In this document: positions 10,900 through 22,407 of the stretch, piece by piece
Numbering within the stretch: the first letter of the stretch is position 1
Layout: each line of letters opens with the position of its first letter
Source of the DNA: Aedes albopictus
Taxonomy: Eukaryota; Arthropoda; Insecta; Diptera; Culicidae
Length of the DNA: 64,000 nt
Assembly: GCF_035046485.1 (NCBI RefSeq)
Contig: NC_085138.1
Location: forward strand, 333,604,421-333,668,420
Reading direction: 5' to 3'
Translations under genes and position numbers: made by a program
Notes under the pieces: model-generated
What the model saw: the letters and a program-made list of their open reading frames with translations, nothing else
Databases searched by the model: none
Told to the model about the DNA's origin: nothing

Positions 10900-12060
10900 T
10901 ACGATATGCGACAGCTCAAGACCCTGATAATTTGGAAGGATAGTGTCTTCGGAAAAGTTGTTGGGTACGCCAATAACTTACTGACGATGAGTTGCGAAGT
11001 TCAAAATTCCTCCACTGGGTGGCGCTAGTGAATATGCAAATTTTAGAAATTTCATAGCTCAGATTCCTGATAACTTACGAAGTTGGTGTCTTCAGCAAAG
11101 TTGATCAGAATGAAATAAACTTACATAAAAATAAACACATGTTTCACAATTCTTCCACTAGGCGGCGCTAGTGAACATGCAAATTTGAGAGCACTTATAG
11201 CTCAGAATCCCGATAACTTAGAAAGTTGATGTCTTCGGCAAAGTTGAGCAGTATGACATAAACTTACATAAAAATAAACACATGTTTCAAAATTCTGCCA
11301 CTAGGTGGCGTTTACCGGTTTTTTCGTCTTTTTCCGACTTTTTTGGAGTTTTTCGGCTTGGCAAAACTAGTGTCGCTCCCCCCGATAACTTATTAAGTTG
11401 GTGTCTTTGGAAAAGTTTATCAGTATGACATAAACTTTCATAACAATAAACACTTGTTTCGCAATTCTGCCACTAGGCGGCGCTAGTGAACATGCAAATT
11501 TTAGAAAACGCATAGCTCAGAATCCTGATAACTTAGAAAGATGGTGTTTTCGGCAAAGTTGATCAGTATGACATAAACTTACATAAAAATAAACACTTGT
11601 TTCAAAATTCTGCCACTAGGCGGCCTTAACCGGTTTTTTTCGACTTTTTTTGAAGTTTTTCGGCTCAGCAAAACTAGTGTCGCTCCCCCCGATAACTAAG
11701 AAGTTGGTGTCTTCAGCAAAATTGACCAGTATGACATAGACTTACATAAAAGGGAAACCTTGTTTCGCAATTCTGCCATTAGGTGGCGCTAGTGAACTTG
11801 CAAATTTTAGAAATTGTATAGCTGAGAATCCTAATAACTTAGGAAGATGGTGTCTTCGGCAAAGTTGATCAGTATGACATAGACTTGCACAAAATGGGAC
11901 ACTTGTGTCCGAATTCTGCCTCTACGTGGCACCAGTAAACACGCAAATTTTAAAAATCTCATAGCTCAGAATTCTGCAATCTTGGAGAGACTGTATTCTT
12001 CATTGATGAGATACTTGATTTGAAATTCTGCCCCTGGGCAGCATGCACATTTTATTAAGT
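10900..12060. repeat. About 143-bp tandem array with a GGCGGCGCTAGTG core
   Basis: The core ccactaggcggcgctagtg or a variant occurs at 11012, 11155, 11298, 11470, 11613, 11776 and 11919, giving intervals of 143, 143, 172, 143, 163 and 143. Units also share ttggtgtcttcggcaaagtt and cagtatgacataaactt. The longer units carry an extra tttttcggc-containing piece. A diverged two-unit relative lies at 18760-19010. Confidence 0.85.
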
Positions 12061-12784
12061 GTATACCTTGATGTCAGTCGGACTCGAAAGGAATTCTCCG
12101 TGGAACTTTTAAGAGTATGCCAGTAAACTACTAGACGAATTAATTTAATTAAATAAATTAAAGAATTGCGAAATGTTCATAAAACTCACTAAATGGATAA
12201 TACATATTTGTGACTGAATTCCACGATTGCAGAACTTGATAATTCCCTAATTCAAGTGAAACATTGTTTGTCTTCCTCAAGAAAGCCCTTCTCCTACCAA
12301 CTAAGACAACTTTTCATTCTGAAAAAGCTGACTTCACGTAAGTATAAGAAAATAGAGCCAGCAAGAAAGGAGAAAGCATATCAAGTACTAACAAATAATG
12401 TGGACATATCTAAAAAGATAATGAAAAGAAACGATGTGATTTTCAAGAACAGTGAACATAGACGACCAAAACGTTAAGTGGTGTTAACCAAAATATACGA
12501 TGAAAGGTTTGTTTGTGAACCGAAGTAAAACTATCCTCAATTCTTGAACTAACTATATTACCATTGACAGTGCAGTATCAGACTACAAGCATCGCAGTAT
12601 ATTTTAACATGAATTGCCTCTACTACAGAATAACCTTGTTGAACAATAAGAATAACAACTGAGCATAAAGATAATATGTCGCGTATCGAAGCATGAAAAT
12701 TGAGCCGTCGAAAGACTGCTTCTGGTGATAAATCTAGATAATATGAGCGTTTAAAAATAAACATAGGAGTTCCCTAGTATGTGT

Positions 12785-13829
12785 TTCTCCAGGTGGTCAC
12801 TCCGATGGCCAAAGCAGACCAGAATAGTCAAAATAGTACACAATCGTGAAGTTATAGCCGTCGAATGTCCATCTTTGTTGCAAAAACATGGAAGCAGTGC
12901 CTAAAAAATTCAGCCTAATGAAGTTCACTCAGTGCGAAAACGAACACAAATAAATGAATGCGGTCTCCCACCAACATGACGCCGAGAATGACTTTGAATG
13001 TCAGTGGGTGGTTGAAATTCAGCAGACCCCGAGGTAATGAATTTTTCATCGCTTGAACTTCACAGAGTGGTACACGGGTTGTCGATACGATAATCAAAAC
13101 AAAAACAAATCTACGACGCAGGAGCCACTGGGCGTCGATAAGGATGACTGTAATTTGACAAATTAAGACACTACATGGAAGTCCCTCAATGCGATTTTTT
13201 CCGGTGGTCACTCCGGTGGCCAAAACAGACTATTGTGGTCAATTCTTCTTTTCAATGCCAGAAGCCACATGGCCATGAAAAATCATGAAGTTAGAGCCGT
13301 CGAATGCCTATCTTTGTTGCAAAAACATGAAACTCCCTCAATACGGATTTCTCCGGTGGTCACTCCGGTAGCCAAAACAGACCAGAATGGTCAATTCTTC
13401 AATTTAATGCCAGAAGCCACATGGCTATGGAAAAACATGAAGTTAGAGCCGTCGAATGCCTATCTTTGTTGCAAAAACATGGAAGTCCCTCAATACGAAT
13501 TTCTCCGGTGGTCACACCGGTGGCCAAAACAGACTATTGTGGTCAATTCTTCTTTTCAATGCCAGAAGCCACATGGCCATGAAAAATCGTGAAGTTAGAG
13601 CCGTCGAATGCCTACCTTTGATGCAAAAACATAAAACTCCCTCAATACGGGTTTCTCCGGTGGACACTCCGGTGGCCAAAACAGACCAGAATGGTCAATT
13701 CTTCTATTTAATGCCAGAAGCCACATGGCCATGAAAAATCATGAAGTTAGAGCCGTCGAATGCCTATCTTTGTTGCAAAAACATGGAAGTCCCTCAATAC
13801 GGGTTTCTCCGGTGGTCACTCCGGTTGCC
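12785..13829. repeat. 152-bp tandem repeat, right arm
   Basis: Reverse complement of the left-arm array. Units end (as ggcc) at 13221, 13373, 13525, 13677 and 13829, a period of exactly 152. A first degraded unit ends at 12810 and is interrupted by the hAT-like MITE at 12897-13173. Confidence 0.9.
12897..13173. mobile_element. hAT-like MITE (277 bp)
   Basis: The 8-bp target CATGGAAG is duplicated exactly at 12889-12896 and 13174-13181. The ends are imperfect inverted repeats, CAGTGCCTAA on the left and TAGTGTCTTAA on the complement of the right. Sister 152-bp units preserve the empty site (catggaagtccctc). Eight-base TSDs fit hAT. Confidence 0.8.
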
Positions 13830-14750
13830 ACATAAGACCACAATGTCCAGCAATATTTTTAAATATCACAACAATATGGAGCATGTAAAATTATTGAGAT
13901 TTCATCATGACTTAACCAACGCAGATGTGTTTAGCGCGGAAAACCGTTCAATTTCGTTACAGTCAACTCGTTGGCCATCTTGTGGGATCCCTGGAACCGG
14001 TTCCAGAAGGACGGGACATAACCAGAAACATACAGAAATAGTTCTCGACAGATTGTGTTATGGCCTAAAGAAGTTTGATGCAAAAACTTCTATCCTGTAA
14101 ATAATATGAATGTGCTTTCTAGCACATTATCGTGAAAAACATTACTTTCCGGATATTCCGGATTTCCGGAACCGGTTCTTAAGAATTAGTCAATATTAAT
14201 GTCTTTAATCAAAGTCCACGTGAATACCTTTCCAACGATTCTTGAACAGTCCTGATTACTTGTTCGGTTGCAAAGTTATAGCTTGCCAAAGTTAGGGTCT
14301 CTAAAGCGGCATTTTTCAGTTGAAGCAGGTTCCCGGTGGCCACAGTGACCAAATCCGGAACTCTCCGGGGGTTTTGAAAACTAGACATGTGTGGCTTTCA
14401 TTTGGGCCAAAGAAAATCAAAATCGGCCCAGCCACTGATTTTTGAGAGCCGTTCAAAGTTTGGGGTCAAAAATGACCCCAGGGTCTTATTTGTAACTTTT
14501 TTTATGGGAGCTCCCCTAGGGGTCGTCAAATGTTTTGGATGAATGGAAATGAAAGTTTTCCACAAAAAAATAATTGTCTGAAAATTTCAGATTGCTAGGC
14601 CTTCCTAAACAAAAGCTATAGCGAATTGAAATTCGGAAAAGGTCAAAAAAGACCCCAAGACCTTACTAAGGTTAATATCTACCTTCCCAATGCATTACGT
14701 CCGAAAAAGCTCGCTGACGTAGTGTATGTATGGGGTCAAAAATTACCCTA

Positions 14751-15155
14751 CCCGAGCAGGAGAAAACAGCTGAAGAATAATTAACTCAGGTATGGAAAAC
14801 CGAATACCTACAACCTGAATGAGGTATTAAGTAGCCCTGCATAAGAGGTAAAATACCTAAAATAATAACTGGTGTGTATTCTGTGCATAACACGTGAATA
14901 ATGACATCAGGTATGGCAATACCTAAATAATAATCGGAGATTTTTCCATACAAATATCGATCTTCCATAATTGAATAATACCTCAAGCAGTCCTCAACAC
15001 CAAACCAATAACTCGTTGAGGTTTTTCATCAATACCTACAAAATACCAAAATAAGTTATTTTCAATACCTGGATAACCGACCAATACCTTGTCTTGGTAT
15101 GATACCTGACTTTGGTATGCTCCAGTTATGTGGCAGTTATTCATTCCTGCTCGGG
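14751..15155. mobile_element. TA-flanked MITE (405 bp) with CCCGAGCAGGA ends
   Basis: The left end CCCGAGCAGGA and right end TCCTGCTCGGG are inverted repeats, with TA on each side (14749-14750 and 15156-15157). The interior is AT-rich and full of the words aatacct and aggtat in both orientations. No coding sequence. Confidence 0.75.
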
Positions 15156-15157
15156 TA

Positions 15158-16097
15158 ATGCACAAGGAGGGTTAATGTATGCAAACTTCAGATACTGTAT
15201 AAGATATAAACAATAATGTCACTACTCAGACAACCAGGAATCGCATAAGGATGCACGCTGTACATCGTAGTCAATATCGGATATATGTACGGCTGAGGGA
15301 CAATTTTCATCGCATATGATGTTATTTTGTGAACTTACTGCGATGTATCTGGTAAAATCATATAAGAGTGCAAATTAACTTCAATAATGCATGACTACAT
15401 CGTAGTAGACGACATTCCGATGTTTTGTTGCGACGAACTTTGCTGATTCGCAAAAGCGTTCGAGTGAACTCACAAAGTGTCAATTGAATTCGCATAATTG
15501 CGTACTGCGATGTTTATACGACTTCGCTTGGTGCTTCTCTTATTATGTCAGTTTAACTCGCATTGGTGTACAAACTAAATTGCGTAAAAGTGAAAATAAA
15601 CTCGTTCAAATGTACATACAAACTCGCATAAGCTAGAATCGTTAACGTTGGCATATTGCGATGTAATATGTGATAACAATGAAAGAGGTGCTGTTGGAGT
15701 GCCAAAAAGCTAAAAGAAAGTGAAGTCATCATTATGGTTACACAATAAGTTACAAAGTCATCATTTTTGTTTTGTTGACCTTATAATTAACAATGGGTGC
15801 TAACAAGAGAGGAGTAGTGGTAACTGTGCGGGAAATCATGCTACATCATTTTGATTTCAAAAGAGCCTGCCGAACACGTACAGCAAAGTCCAAATTAAGT
15901 CGTAGCACTCGCGCTCAGACTGGGTACCAACTCTAGTACTGCATTTGGTTCCCGGTACCCAAGTTTGACATTTGGATGAATACCTCATTTTTATAGAACT
16001 TGTTCTTCAGTAAACTATGACAACCAAAGTAGATATCAACACTGAATGCAACATGTCAAACTCTTGCGTTGTCTGAACTCTCTAAAGACTCTCATGC
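15158..16097. other. AT-rich sequence, no gene; recurrent CGCATAA and GCGATGT words
   Basis: Between 15230 and 15680 short words such as tcgcataag, catcgtagt and gcgatgt recur irregularly, suggesting an eroded repeat. I could not find terminal repeats or motifs. Confidence 0.3.
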
Positions 16098-16532
16098 TGT
16101 AATCTGAGCTCCCTGGTGCTGTTTACAAGGGACAACTAGTTTGAGCTTCAGAGGATCAGCTCTCGAGGTCCAGCTCCCAATACGGTTTTCGTCCACGAAT
16201 AAGAAATGCAAACGCGCGGGATTACTTTTTCTCATTAATTTATTAATAAACATACTTAAAGTGTGTTCGTGTAGTTTTTTTTTTCTAATTAACATATTAC
16301 ATATTAACTTTTGCTAATTCTACACTATTGTGTAGAGTGTTTGGCCGGCCGGCAACGCTTGGATCAAGCAAGATCGGGGCCCCGTCCGGACGATGGGGTC
16401 TATAGTGAGGTCTGGCGACGTTGGAGATCGGAGCGGTGGTATCGTCAGGCTGGTGAATGGAGCGACGGGGTGGTAGGTCGGTGAAGCATATCTCATTGGT
16501 TTCGCAGCGAGCGATATGATACACTCGTTACA
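16098..16532 (+). mobile_element. Candidate LTR (solo or remnant)
   Basis: The segment begins TGTAATCTGAGC and ends CTCGTTACA, so it has TG...CA ends with a short TGTAA/TTACA inverted repeat. It contains ttaataaaca (a polyadenylation signal) near its middle. Six bases after the end, TGGCCTAGGGG could be a primer-binding site, which would give plus orientation. I see no second LTR, no TSD and no gag or pol, so this rests on structure only. Confidence 0.45.
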
Positions 16533-17520
16533 TTTTTTGGCCTAGGGGTTCGAATTGGACGACGAACTTTTCGACTGAGGACGCTCTCATAATTGACGAC
16601 GACGAGAACTCGTTACCAAAGTTACACAACGAGGGCTGATGAAGGATGCTTCCAATTTTTAAACAATTACTTCCGTTTCCTAAAATAAAATTGGTAAATA
16701 TTGAATTGATTGCAGAAAATTATCACTCAAAACGTTACCCACCAGAATCTGATTTTTTCTTGTTTATATTTGTTTAAACAGTAGTTACTCATAGCAACGA
16801 TTTGCAGAAGAGCGCAAGGTAACATTATACGCAGGAATTATATTTTTTTGATCTAGTACTTCATGAACCCCAAAATTTCACACCAATGTATGGGAGTTGA
16901 ACAACTTTATTTGGACTTTGCGTACAGCGCACGGAAACCAAGTGCATTCCAACAAGCACTGAGGTGAGTTAGAATGTCATAACATTTAATCAGTGTGTTT
17001 CATAAGTAGTGTTTGGTGCTAAGTGTGAAGTGCGGCTCGATAATCCAAAGATTATTAGTTCGATACTTAGGTGTCAAGATTTTTTTATTTTGAATATTTT
17101 AAGTCACATAAGGTGCTTTATTACGTCGCAATAGACGAAGTGGCTTAAATTCCCCAACAGGGGAGAAAAAAAAAGGTGAAACGAGACGCCGTGTTATTTT
17201 GCCTATCTTGCCTCTCTTTCTAACAATTTGCCTCGCGATTTTGAAGATGGTAATCTCGAGCTCTATCGCACTGAAGATGCTGAAAAACAATCAGCATATG
17301 CACTGCAAGGGAGCATACACAATGATAGGTTTTTGTTGTAAAATATAAAGTAGAACCTGAGATTACCATCTTAGTAGCAACAGAGCAATGGCAGATATTT
17401 CCTTGACCGTCCTGTTCGCCCTTAAAGACTAGCCTTGATAGCTGTGACGGCATCATAACTCTACACACTAACTTACTCAGCCATTTTTTTTTACGGAATT
17501 AAAACAGCTGCACGTTCGGC
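16533..17520. other. No gene recognised
   Basis: The leader-like sequence after the candidate LTR runs to about 16650. Beyond it I see only a short inverted repeat, gatggtaatctc near 17245 against gagattaccatc near 17360. Confidence 0.3.
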
Positions 17521-18286
17521 GATCGGTTCGGTAATCAAAACGAATGCTGAACACTCGGTAGTCAAGAAATTTTCTCGAACTGTCAAAAAGTACCGAGTAG
17601 TTTGTAAACGTGTGACGACCGTTCAGTACTTCTTTGAGGTTCATTCAGCAACGACGTAGCTTGATATTCCAGTAATGCTTTAACAGAATTTCTCATGAAA
17701 AACATGTTTTAAACACTTTTATATCGTTATTTTATTCATTTTTCTGTTTTTGAGACAAAATTTCAAAATGTTACCGGTTGTTTTTGTGCCGTTCAAGAAT
17801 AGTTAGTTCACTATTGATGGATCCTGTTGATGTTGACGCTACAATGATCATCGTTGAGAAATCTGTGCAAAAGAAGATAAGCAATACCTATATAATTTCC
17901 AGACAATTATTGAAAACTTCAAAAACAAAACCAACTCACCTTTTAACTTCCTTTTTGATAGTATTAAAACCTGCGGAGAAACTTAATCGGCAGTTTCGAC
18001 GACGTTCCGAGCTCAAGATCACTCGATGATAACAAATGGCGGACTATCAATGGAATCATTTTACTAGTGACAGATGATTTACAATTTGCTCAGTAAAACC
18101 TAGCGGAACGTTTGGCAGAAAATTGATGAACGTTCAGCATGAAAAAGCATGAATGCCGACTGTTCAGCAATATTTCACCGAAAATTTTGGCAGTTCTTCT
18201 TCACTGAACACTTCGGTATGTCGGTAATATCTGAATACAGTAAATTAATTTGAAAAAATGTGGCAGTTCCTCAAATAATGTTGCTG
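17521..18286. repeat. Degenerate relative of the CACACTTA / CGGTAA MITE family
   Basis: Words such as ttcggtaat, agtaccga, cggtagt and gttcagc recur in both orientations and match those in the defined elements at 18287-18485 and 29336-29556. I could not define ends. Confidence 0.4.
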
Positions 18287-18485
18287 CACACTTACCGTGT
18301 TCGGTAAATTTTGACGAAAATGGAACAGCTGAATACAGCAATAATGGATTGTTTACCTTTTGCACCTGTTTTTGACAGTTGGTGTACTAAAGTTCAGTAA
18401 AATTGATTACCGAAACTACCGAAATAGTTCTGCTGTTCTATTTTCGTCAAAAAAGTACCGAACAGGCAATTCTGGATTGAGTGTG
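18287..18485. mobile_element. CACACTTA-family MITE (199 bp)
   Basis: The left end is CACACTTACCGTGTTCGGTA and the complement of the right end is CACACTCAATCC followed by ttgcctgttcggtac. Both ends share tttgacgaaaat and gaacagc further in. The flanking dinucleotide is tg on both sides, probably a changed TA. It is closely related to 29336-29556. Confidence 0.7.
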
Positions 18486-18749
18486 TGTTGTCGTCAAAAG
18501 TAAGGTTTGCACAGCAACTTAATATCATTGACGAAGTTATCTGCAACAAAAAGTACCGAACATCGAGTATGGGATTGGGTGTGCAGACACTTTAAAAAGA
18601 ACAATGGGTGAAGACGGGAAACGAATCGAGAATTAACCAGATATTTGGTAATAAACATTTCATCAGTGTTACGTCTATTTCTCTCTGACATGACAGATAT
18701 CACAGACAACAAGATGTAGCACTTGCAATTTCCATGCCGTATACCTTAA

Positions 18750-19015
18750 CACCATGATTACTTAGATAGTTGATGCATTTGGCAAAGCTGTTAGGCTAGC
18801 CAAGGTCTTTCTGGTGATGGGCTGTTTGATTCAAAATTCCACCGCTAGGTAGCGTTGACGATAAAACATATTTTATATTCCATGTATTTCAAGATTCTGA
18901 TCACTTAGAAAGTTGGTTTCGTCGGCAATGTTGTTTGGTTTAATAAGGATTTCCACTTGACTAGCCGATTGGTTCGAGATTTTGCCAGGAGACGGTGCTT
19001 GTTGCAAATTACCAG
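18750..19015. repeat. Diverged copy of the about 143-bp CTAGGTGGCG repeat
   Basis: Contains attccaccgctaggtagcg, ttagaaagttggttt and tcggcaa in the same order as the units at 10900-12060, followed by a second degraded unit with gattttgccaggagacggtg. Confidence 0.65.
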
Positions 19016-19404
19016 AAGCATGCAACTTTAACTTGTTATCTCGAAAATATTCAGTAAACTGTAACTTTTTATAGTGTTGGGAAATTTCTCAAATTTCAAC
19101 GGATAGTTGCACAACTAGTTAGCTGTAAGAAGAAGATCATCGTCGTGAGTGCGTTGTACGATAATGGTCTTCTATTAATTTCACTTTTTATTCAATTTCT
19201 GTCGTTGTTTACTTGGAATTCTATCCTATTCACCGTTTCTGTCGTCACTTTCGTGACTTTCTGCTACTTTGAGTAAGTCAGTGCACCGAAAAATGTCAAA
19301 ATAAGTTAATTAGGATAAAGTCATTCGGTGATTATAGGATTCGACTGTTGGTTTTTGCTAGAGAATTTCGGCTTGCAGTCTGATAAATTGCGTTGATTAA
19401 TTGT

Positions 19405-19480
19405 TCATAATTGCCGACGTTTCGGTCTGGCTATTGGACCATCTTCAGGGCCTAAATATTTTATTAAAATTGACACAAAT
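19405..19480 (-). mobile_element. Candidate Penelope-like element terminal fragment
   Basis: The minus strand reads ctgaagatggtccaatagcc followed by gaccgaaacgtcggcaatt. This wording is typical of the end of Penelope-like elements and some other insect repeats. No RT or GIY-YIG coding is nearby. Family assignment is from memory and weak. Confidence 0.35.
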
Positions 19481-19569
19481 TAACATTAAACACATAAAAT
19501 TACATTACACAAACTCACACGATATGCTAATCAACAAGTTACACAATTTTGTACAAGTTTAAAACTGTC

Positions 19570-19980
19570 GGGTTGAAACGGGTCACCATACGGCGTATGC
19601 ATAAAAGAGATTCAGCAAAGAGGATGCTTTGGAATTTTTTTGCAAAGTAATTGTTGAGAAACTTCCAATGAAATGAATTTGAGGAGAATTTCCCGTTCAC
19701 ATTAATAAAAACTAAAAAAAAAGAATTTCCCGTTGATTTTCTGAAAGGATTTACGAAAGAATGGCTGGGAGAAACTGCCGTCTGGATTCTTAGAGGAATT
19801 CCCATGAGAACACCTGTAGTCCTTTCTTTACGAATATATAAATATGCATATAGATTGTTGTAAATATTTTGGGGAACCTGACTGTATTTGTAAAATAGTT
19901 TGTAGAAGAATTCTCCAATAAAAAGCTGCAAGGACTCCTGGAAGATTTTTTCAAAGAAACTCCTAGAAGTTCCAGAAAAA
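19570..19980. repeat. Degenerate GGAATTTC-type repeat
   Basis: Recurring ggaattt, gagaattt and ctggaag words at about 12-base multiples. The long minus-strand open frame here is a product of the repeat rather than a gene. Confidence 0.5.
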
Positions 19981-21280
19981 ATTGAGCATGAGCATGAGCA
20001 TTGGTGACCGTACACTTCGTAGTTGCTACTCCGTGATTGACCAAAGCTTGCGGAATTGTACAGAGACCCAACAGAAGCGGCTTGGGATTTGCACAAACTT
20101 CTCAATGTACACGTTCCGAGAGCTCTAATTTAATTGGGTCAATAACAACGCCGGCCACGTCCTTACGGCCAATTACGGTCAACCGGGGAAGGGAAGGAAT
20201 GTTTGGTTTGACAACCGTTGCTACTAGATATTGTATATACTACTGTGCCCTCCACAGTTGTCACGGGAAGCAGTTTTTGTTGGTAGGATGGGATGGATAG
20301 TTACATAGATCAGGATTCACTTTGGTAAGCGATGTGATCCACGCAACTGTGAGAATAAACAAAACACATATACAAGCGATTGCGGCACCTCGCAATTTAG
20401 AAGAATGGTGAGACCCTGAAGATTCAGAATAGAAATTTGGAGGAAGTGTTATGTAACGAGAGAGATCTTGCGTTATCTCGCAATTTGGAGAAATGGTGAA
20501 TCATTGTGCATTGTTACTTGCTTCTATTATCACGAAATCGAGATATCCAACCAAAATTTTGAGCACGACGGACCGTACCAAACTAAAAGAAAAATATTGA
20601 AACATAATATAGGAACAAGAGGTATGTTGAACCGTGGTACTTCTAGGCTACTCTATCAGCTACAACTTTGCCGAAGACTTCATTCAAATCGCATGCTTCA
20701 TTAATTATCTACCGATTTTTAGGCAGGATCATAATCTTTACTCATGATGGTTAAACTATTCGATGGGCATCACTGCATGTTGCAGTGGAACATAGTAGCC
20801 ATTATTTTAGTGTGCTATCTTTGGCGCCATATGCAGCAATGTTGCCTGGGAAGCTGGAGAATTAATTTTAAAGTTTCTCCGGTTGGATAAAAATCGATAT
20901 CTAATAAATGAGGCGTCCGATTTGAATGCGGTCTTCGGTGAAGAAGTAAGTTCGGTGAAGTTGCAGATTATAGACCAGCCTAGGAGTATCCGGGATCCTC
21001 TAACGCTCAAGGGTACTTGGGTACTTGAAATGCTATAGTCGATTGAATGAAAAACAACATTTTCCCATAGTACATCCCATAGAAACTTCGAAGGGCTTGT
21101 GCAGTCCCAATTGTCAACTAAATGAGCTCAAATTTTGGGAGAATGCATAGAAACTGGATACGAATCGAATAAGCGGTGTGGAGTAAAAACTTTTTTTTAA
21201 CCACCTTTGTGAGCATGCATGATAACAAAAAGAACGGAAACAATTGGAGCTTAAATCGGAATAGGATGAACATGGGGACA
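19981..21280. other. No gene; dispersed-repeat-like start, then single-copy-looking sequence
   Basis: At 19985-20110 the sequence begins with tandem gagcat and continues with ttggtgaccgtacacttcg, wording that I believe is a dispersed mosquito repeat but cannot name. From 20300 to 21280 I see nothing with domain or repeat structure. Confidence 0.3.
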
Positions 21281-21282
21281 TA

Positions 21283-21391
21283 GGGCACTGCATGAAATTG
21301 TCTCCTTCTCGTTCACTCTTACAGAAATTTTGTGAACAACAAGGCCAAGAAACTTCAAAATCCCATACAAAATTATAACAATGCAGTGCCC
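21283..21391. mobile_element. Possible small TA-flanked MITE (109 bp)
   Basis: Ends GGGCACTGCAT and ATGCAGTGCCC are inverted repeats, flanked by TA (21281-21282 and 21392-21393). With only 11 to 12 paired bases, chance or simple hairpin origin cannot be excluded. Confidence 0.4.
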
Positions 21392-21595
21392 TATAAGCTG
21401 ACGAAGGGTGCACATTCCCTAAATATCTGCTTCAACATACCATAGTGTTCAATAAGTGTAGTGTGTGCCGTTGTTTTTGTTCTACGATATGTTTCAATGA
21501 AAATTTCTTCCTGAATGAATCTCTAAGTTCAAGCTCCGTAAACGTCCCATAAAAACCATTGAAGCCATTAAACCGATTGATCCACTCAAGCCGGC

Positions 21596-22407
21596 AATGC
21601 ACATTAGTATGGGATACGCTTGTATGGGAAAAATGAATCCTCGCTCCAGTCGACTTTTTAGATCCCATTTAGGTCCCATATGAACTATACAAAATTTCAG
21701 CGCAATCGGTGAAACTATAATTTAGCGCAAGCGGTTCAAAGTTTTCATAGGATTTACTATGGGAAAAGTTAAACTTTCAAACAAAAAATCCTAGAGGTCA
21801 CCCTTTGTCTCCTTAATTCAAATCGATCAATGCTTCTTGTAGAAAAATCATTTTTGAAACTTTCCTTCGAAGACCGCAAAACGATTGGATGCTTGCGGAA
21901 AAAGTTATTGATTTATTACCGATTAGTGATACAACGAACGGCTTTTTGTTTTGTTTTATCAGCAGCACTGCTGCTGCCGTTGTTGCATGGGGTGGCGGGA
22001 GGCATCACCACCCCCAGAAACAACAGCAGCCAAGGCGGCAGCTACAGTGCTGCTAATAAAACAAAATAAAAAGCCGTTCGTTGGATCACTAATCGGTAAT
22101 AAACCAATAACTTTTTCCACAGACATCCAATCGTTTTGCGGTCTTCGAAGGAAAGTTTCATAAATGATTTTTCTACATGAAACATTGATCGATTTGAATT
22201 AAGAAGACAAGGGACGACCTCTGGGATTTTTTATCTGAAAGTGTAACTTTTCCCATGGTAAATCCTATGAAAACTTTGAACCGCTTGCGCTAAATTATAG
22301 TTTCACCGATTGCGCTGAAATTTTGCACAGTTCATATGGGACCTAAATGGAATCAAAAAAGTCGACTGGAGCGAGAATTTGATATTTGTCCCATACTAAT
22401 GCACATT
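21596..22407. repeat. Near-perfect 0.4-kb inverted repeat (hairpin) with a tiny loop
   Basis: The left arm starts aatgcacattagtatggga and the right arm ends tcccatactaatgcacatt. Matching proceeds inward through gtcgac, gcgcaatcggtgaaactat, ttcgaagaccgcaaaacgat and agccgttcg to cagcagcac near the centre (about 22010). Arms differ by scattered substitutions and small indels. No protein domain and no clear TSD. It could be a foldback element or an inverted duplication. Confidence 0.85.

Larger units (their letters stand above)
7606..14671. mobile_element. Giant foldback element with 152-bp tandem units in both arms
   Basis: The left arm (about 7842-9270) and right arm (about 12785-14497) are reverse complements. 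Both hold the sequence around ctggggtcatttttgacccc at the outside, a unique stretch of about 660 bases, then several 152-bp tandem units at the inside. TTAA occurs at both outer limits (7602-7605 and 14672-14675). The right end reads CCTTAGTAAGG on the complement; the left end is similar but lacks about 170 bases of the right arm. The loop (9270-12785) holds other repeats. No transposase was found. A piggyBac-like origin is suggested only by TTAA. Confidence 0.7.

Noticed and set aside
16098..16532. Complete gypsy-type element
   Set aside because: Only one LTR-like segment is visible, with no second LTR, TSD, gag or pol, so it is listed as a low-confidence LTR candidate only.
19539..20105. 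188-codon minus-strand open frame
   Set aside because: It covers a degenerate GGAATTTC-type repeat and an unrelated dispersed sequence. No domain, and composition like the other repeat-derived frames.
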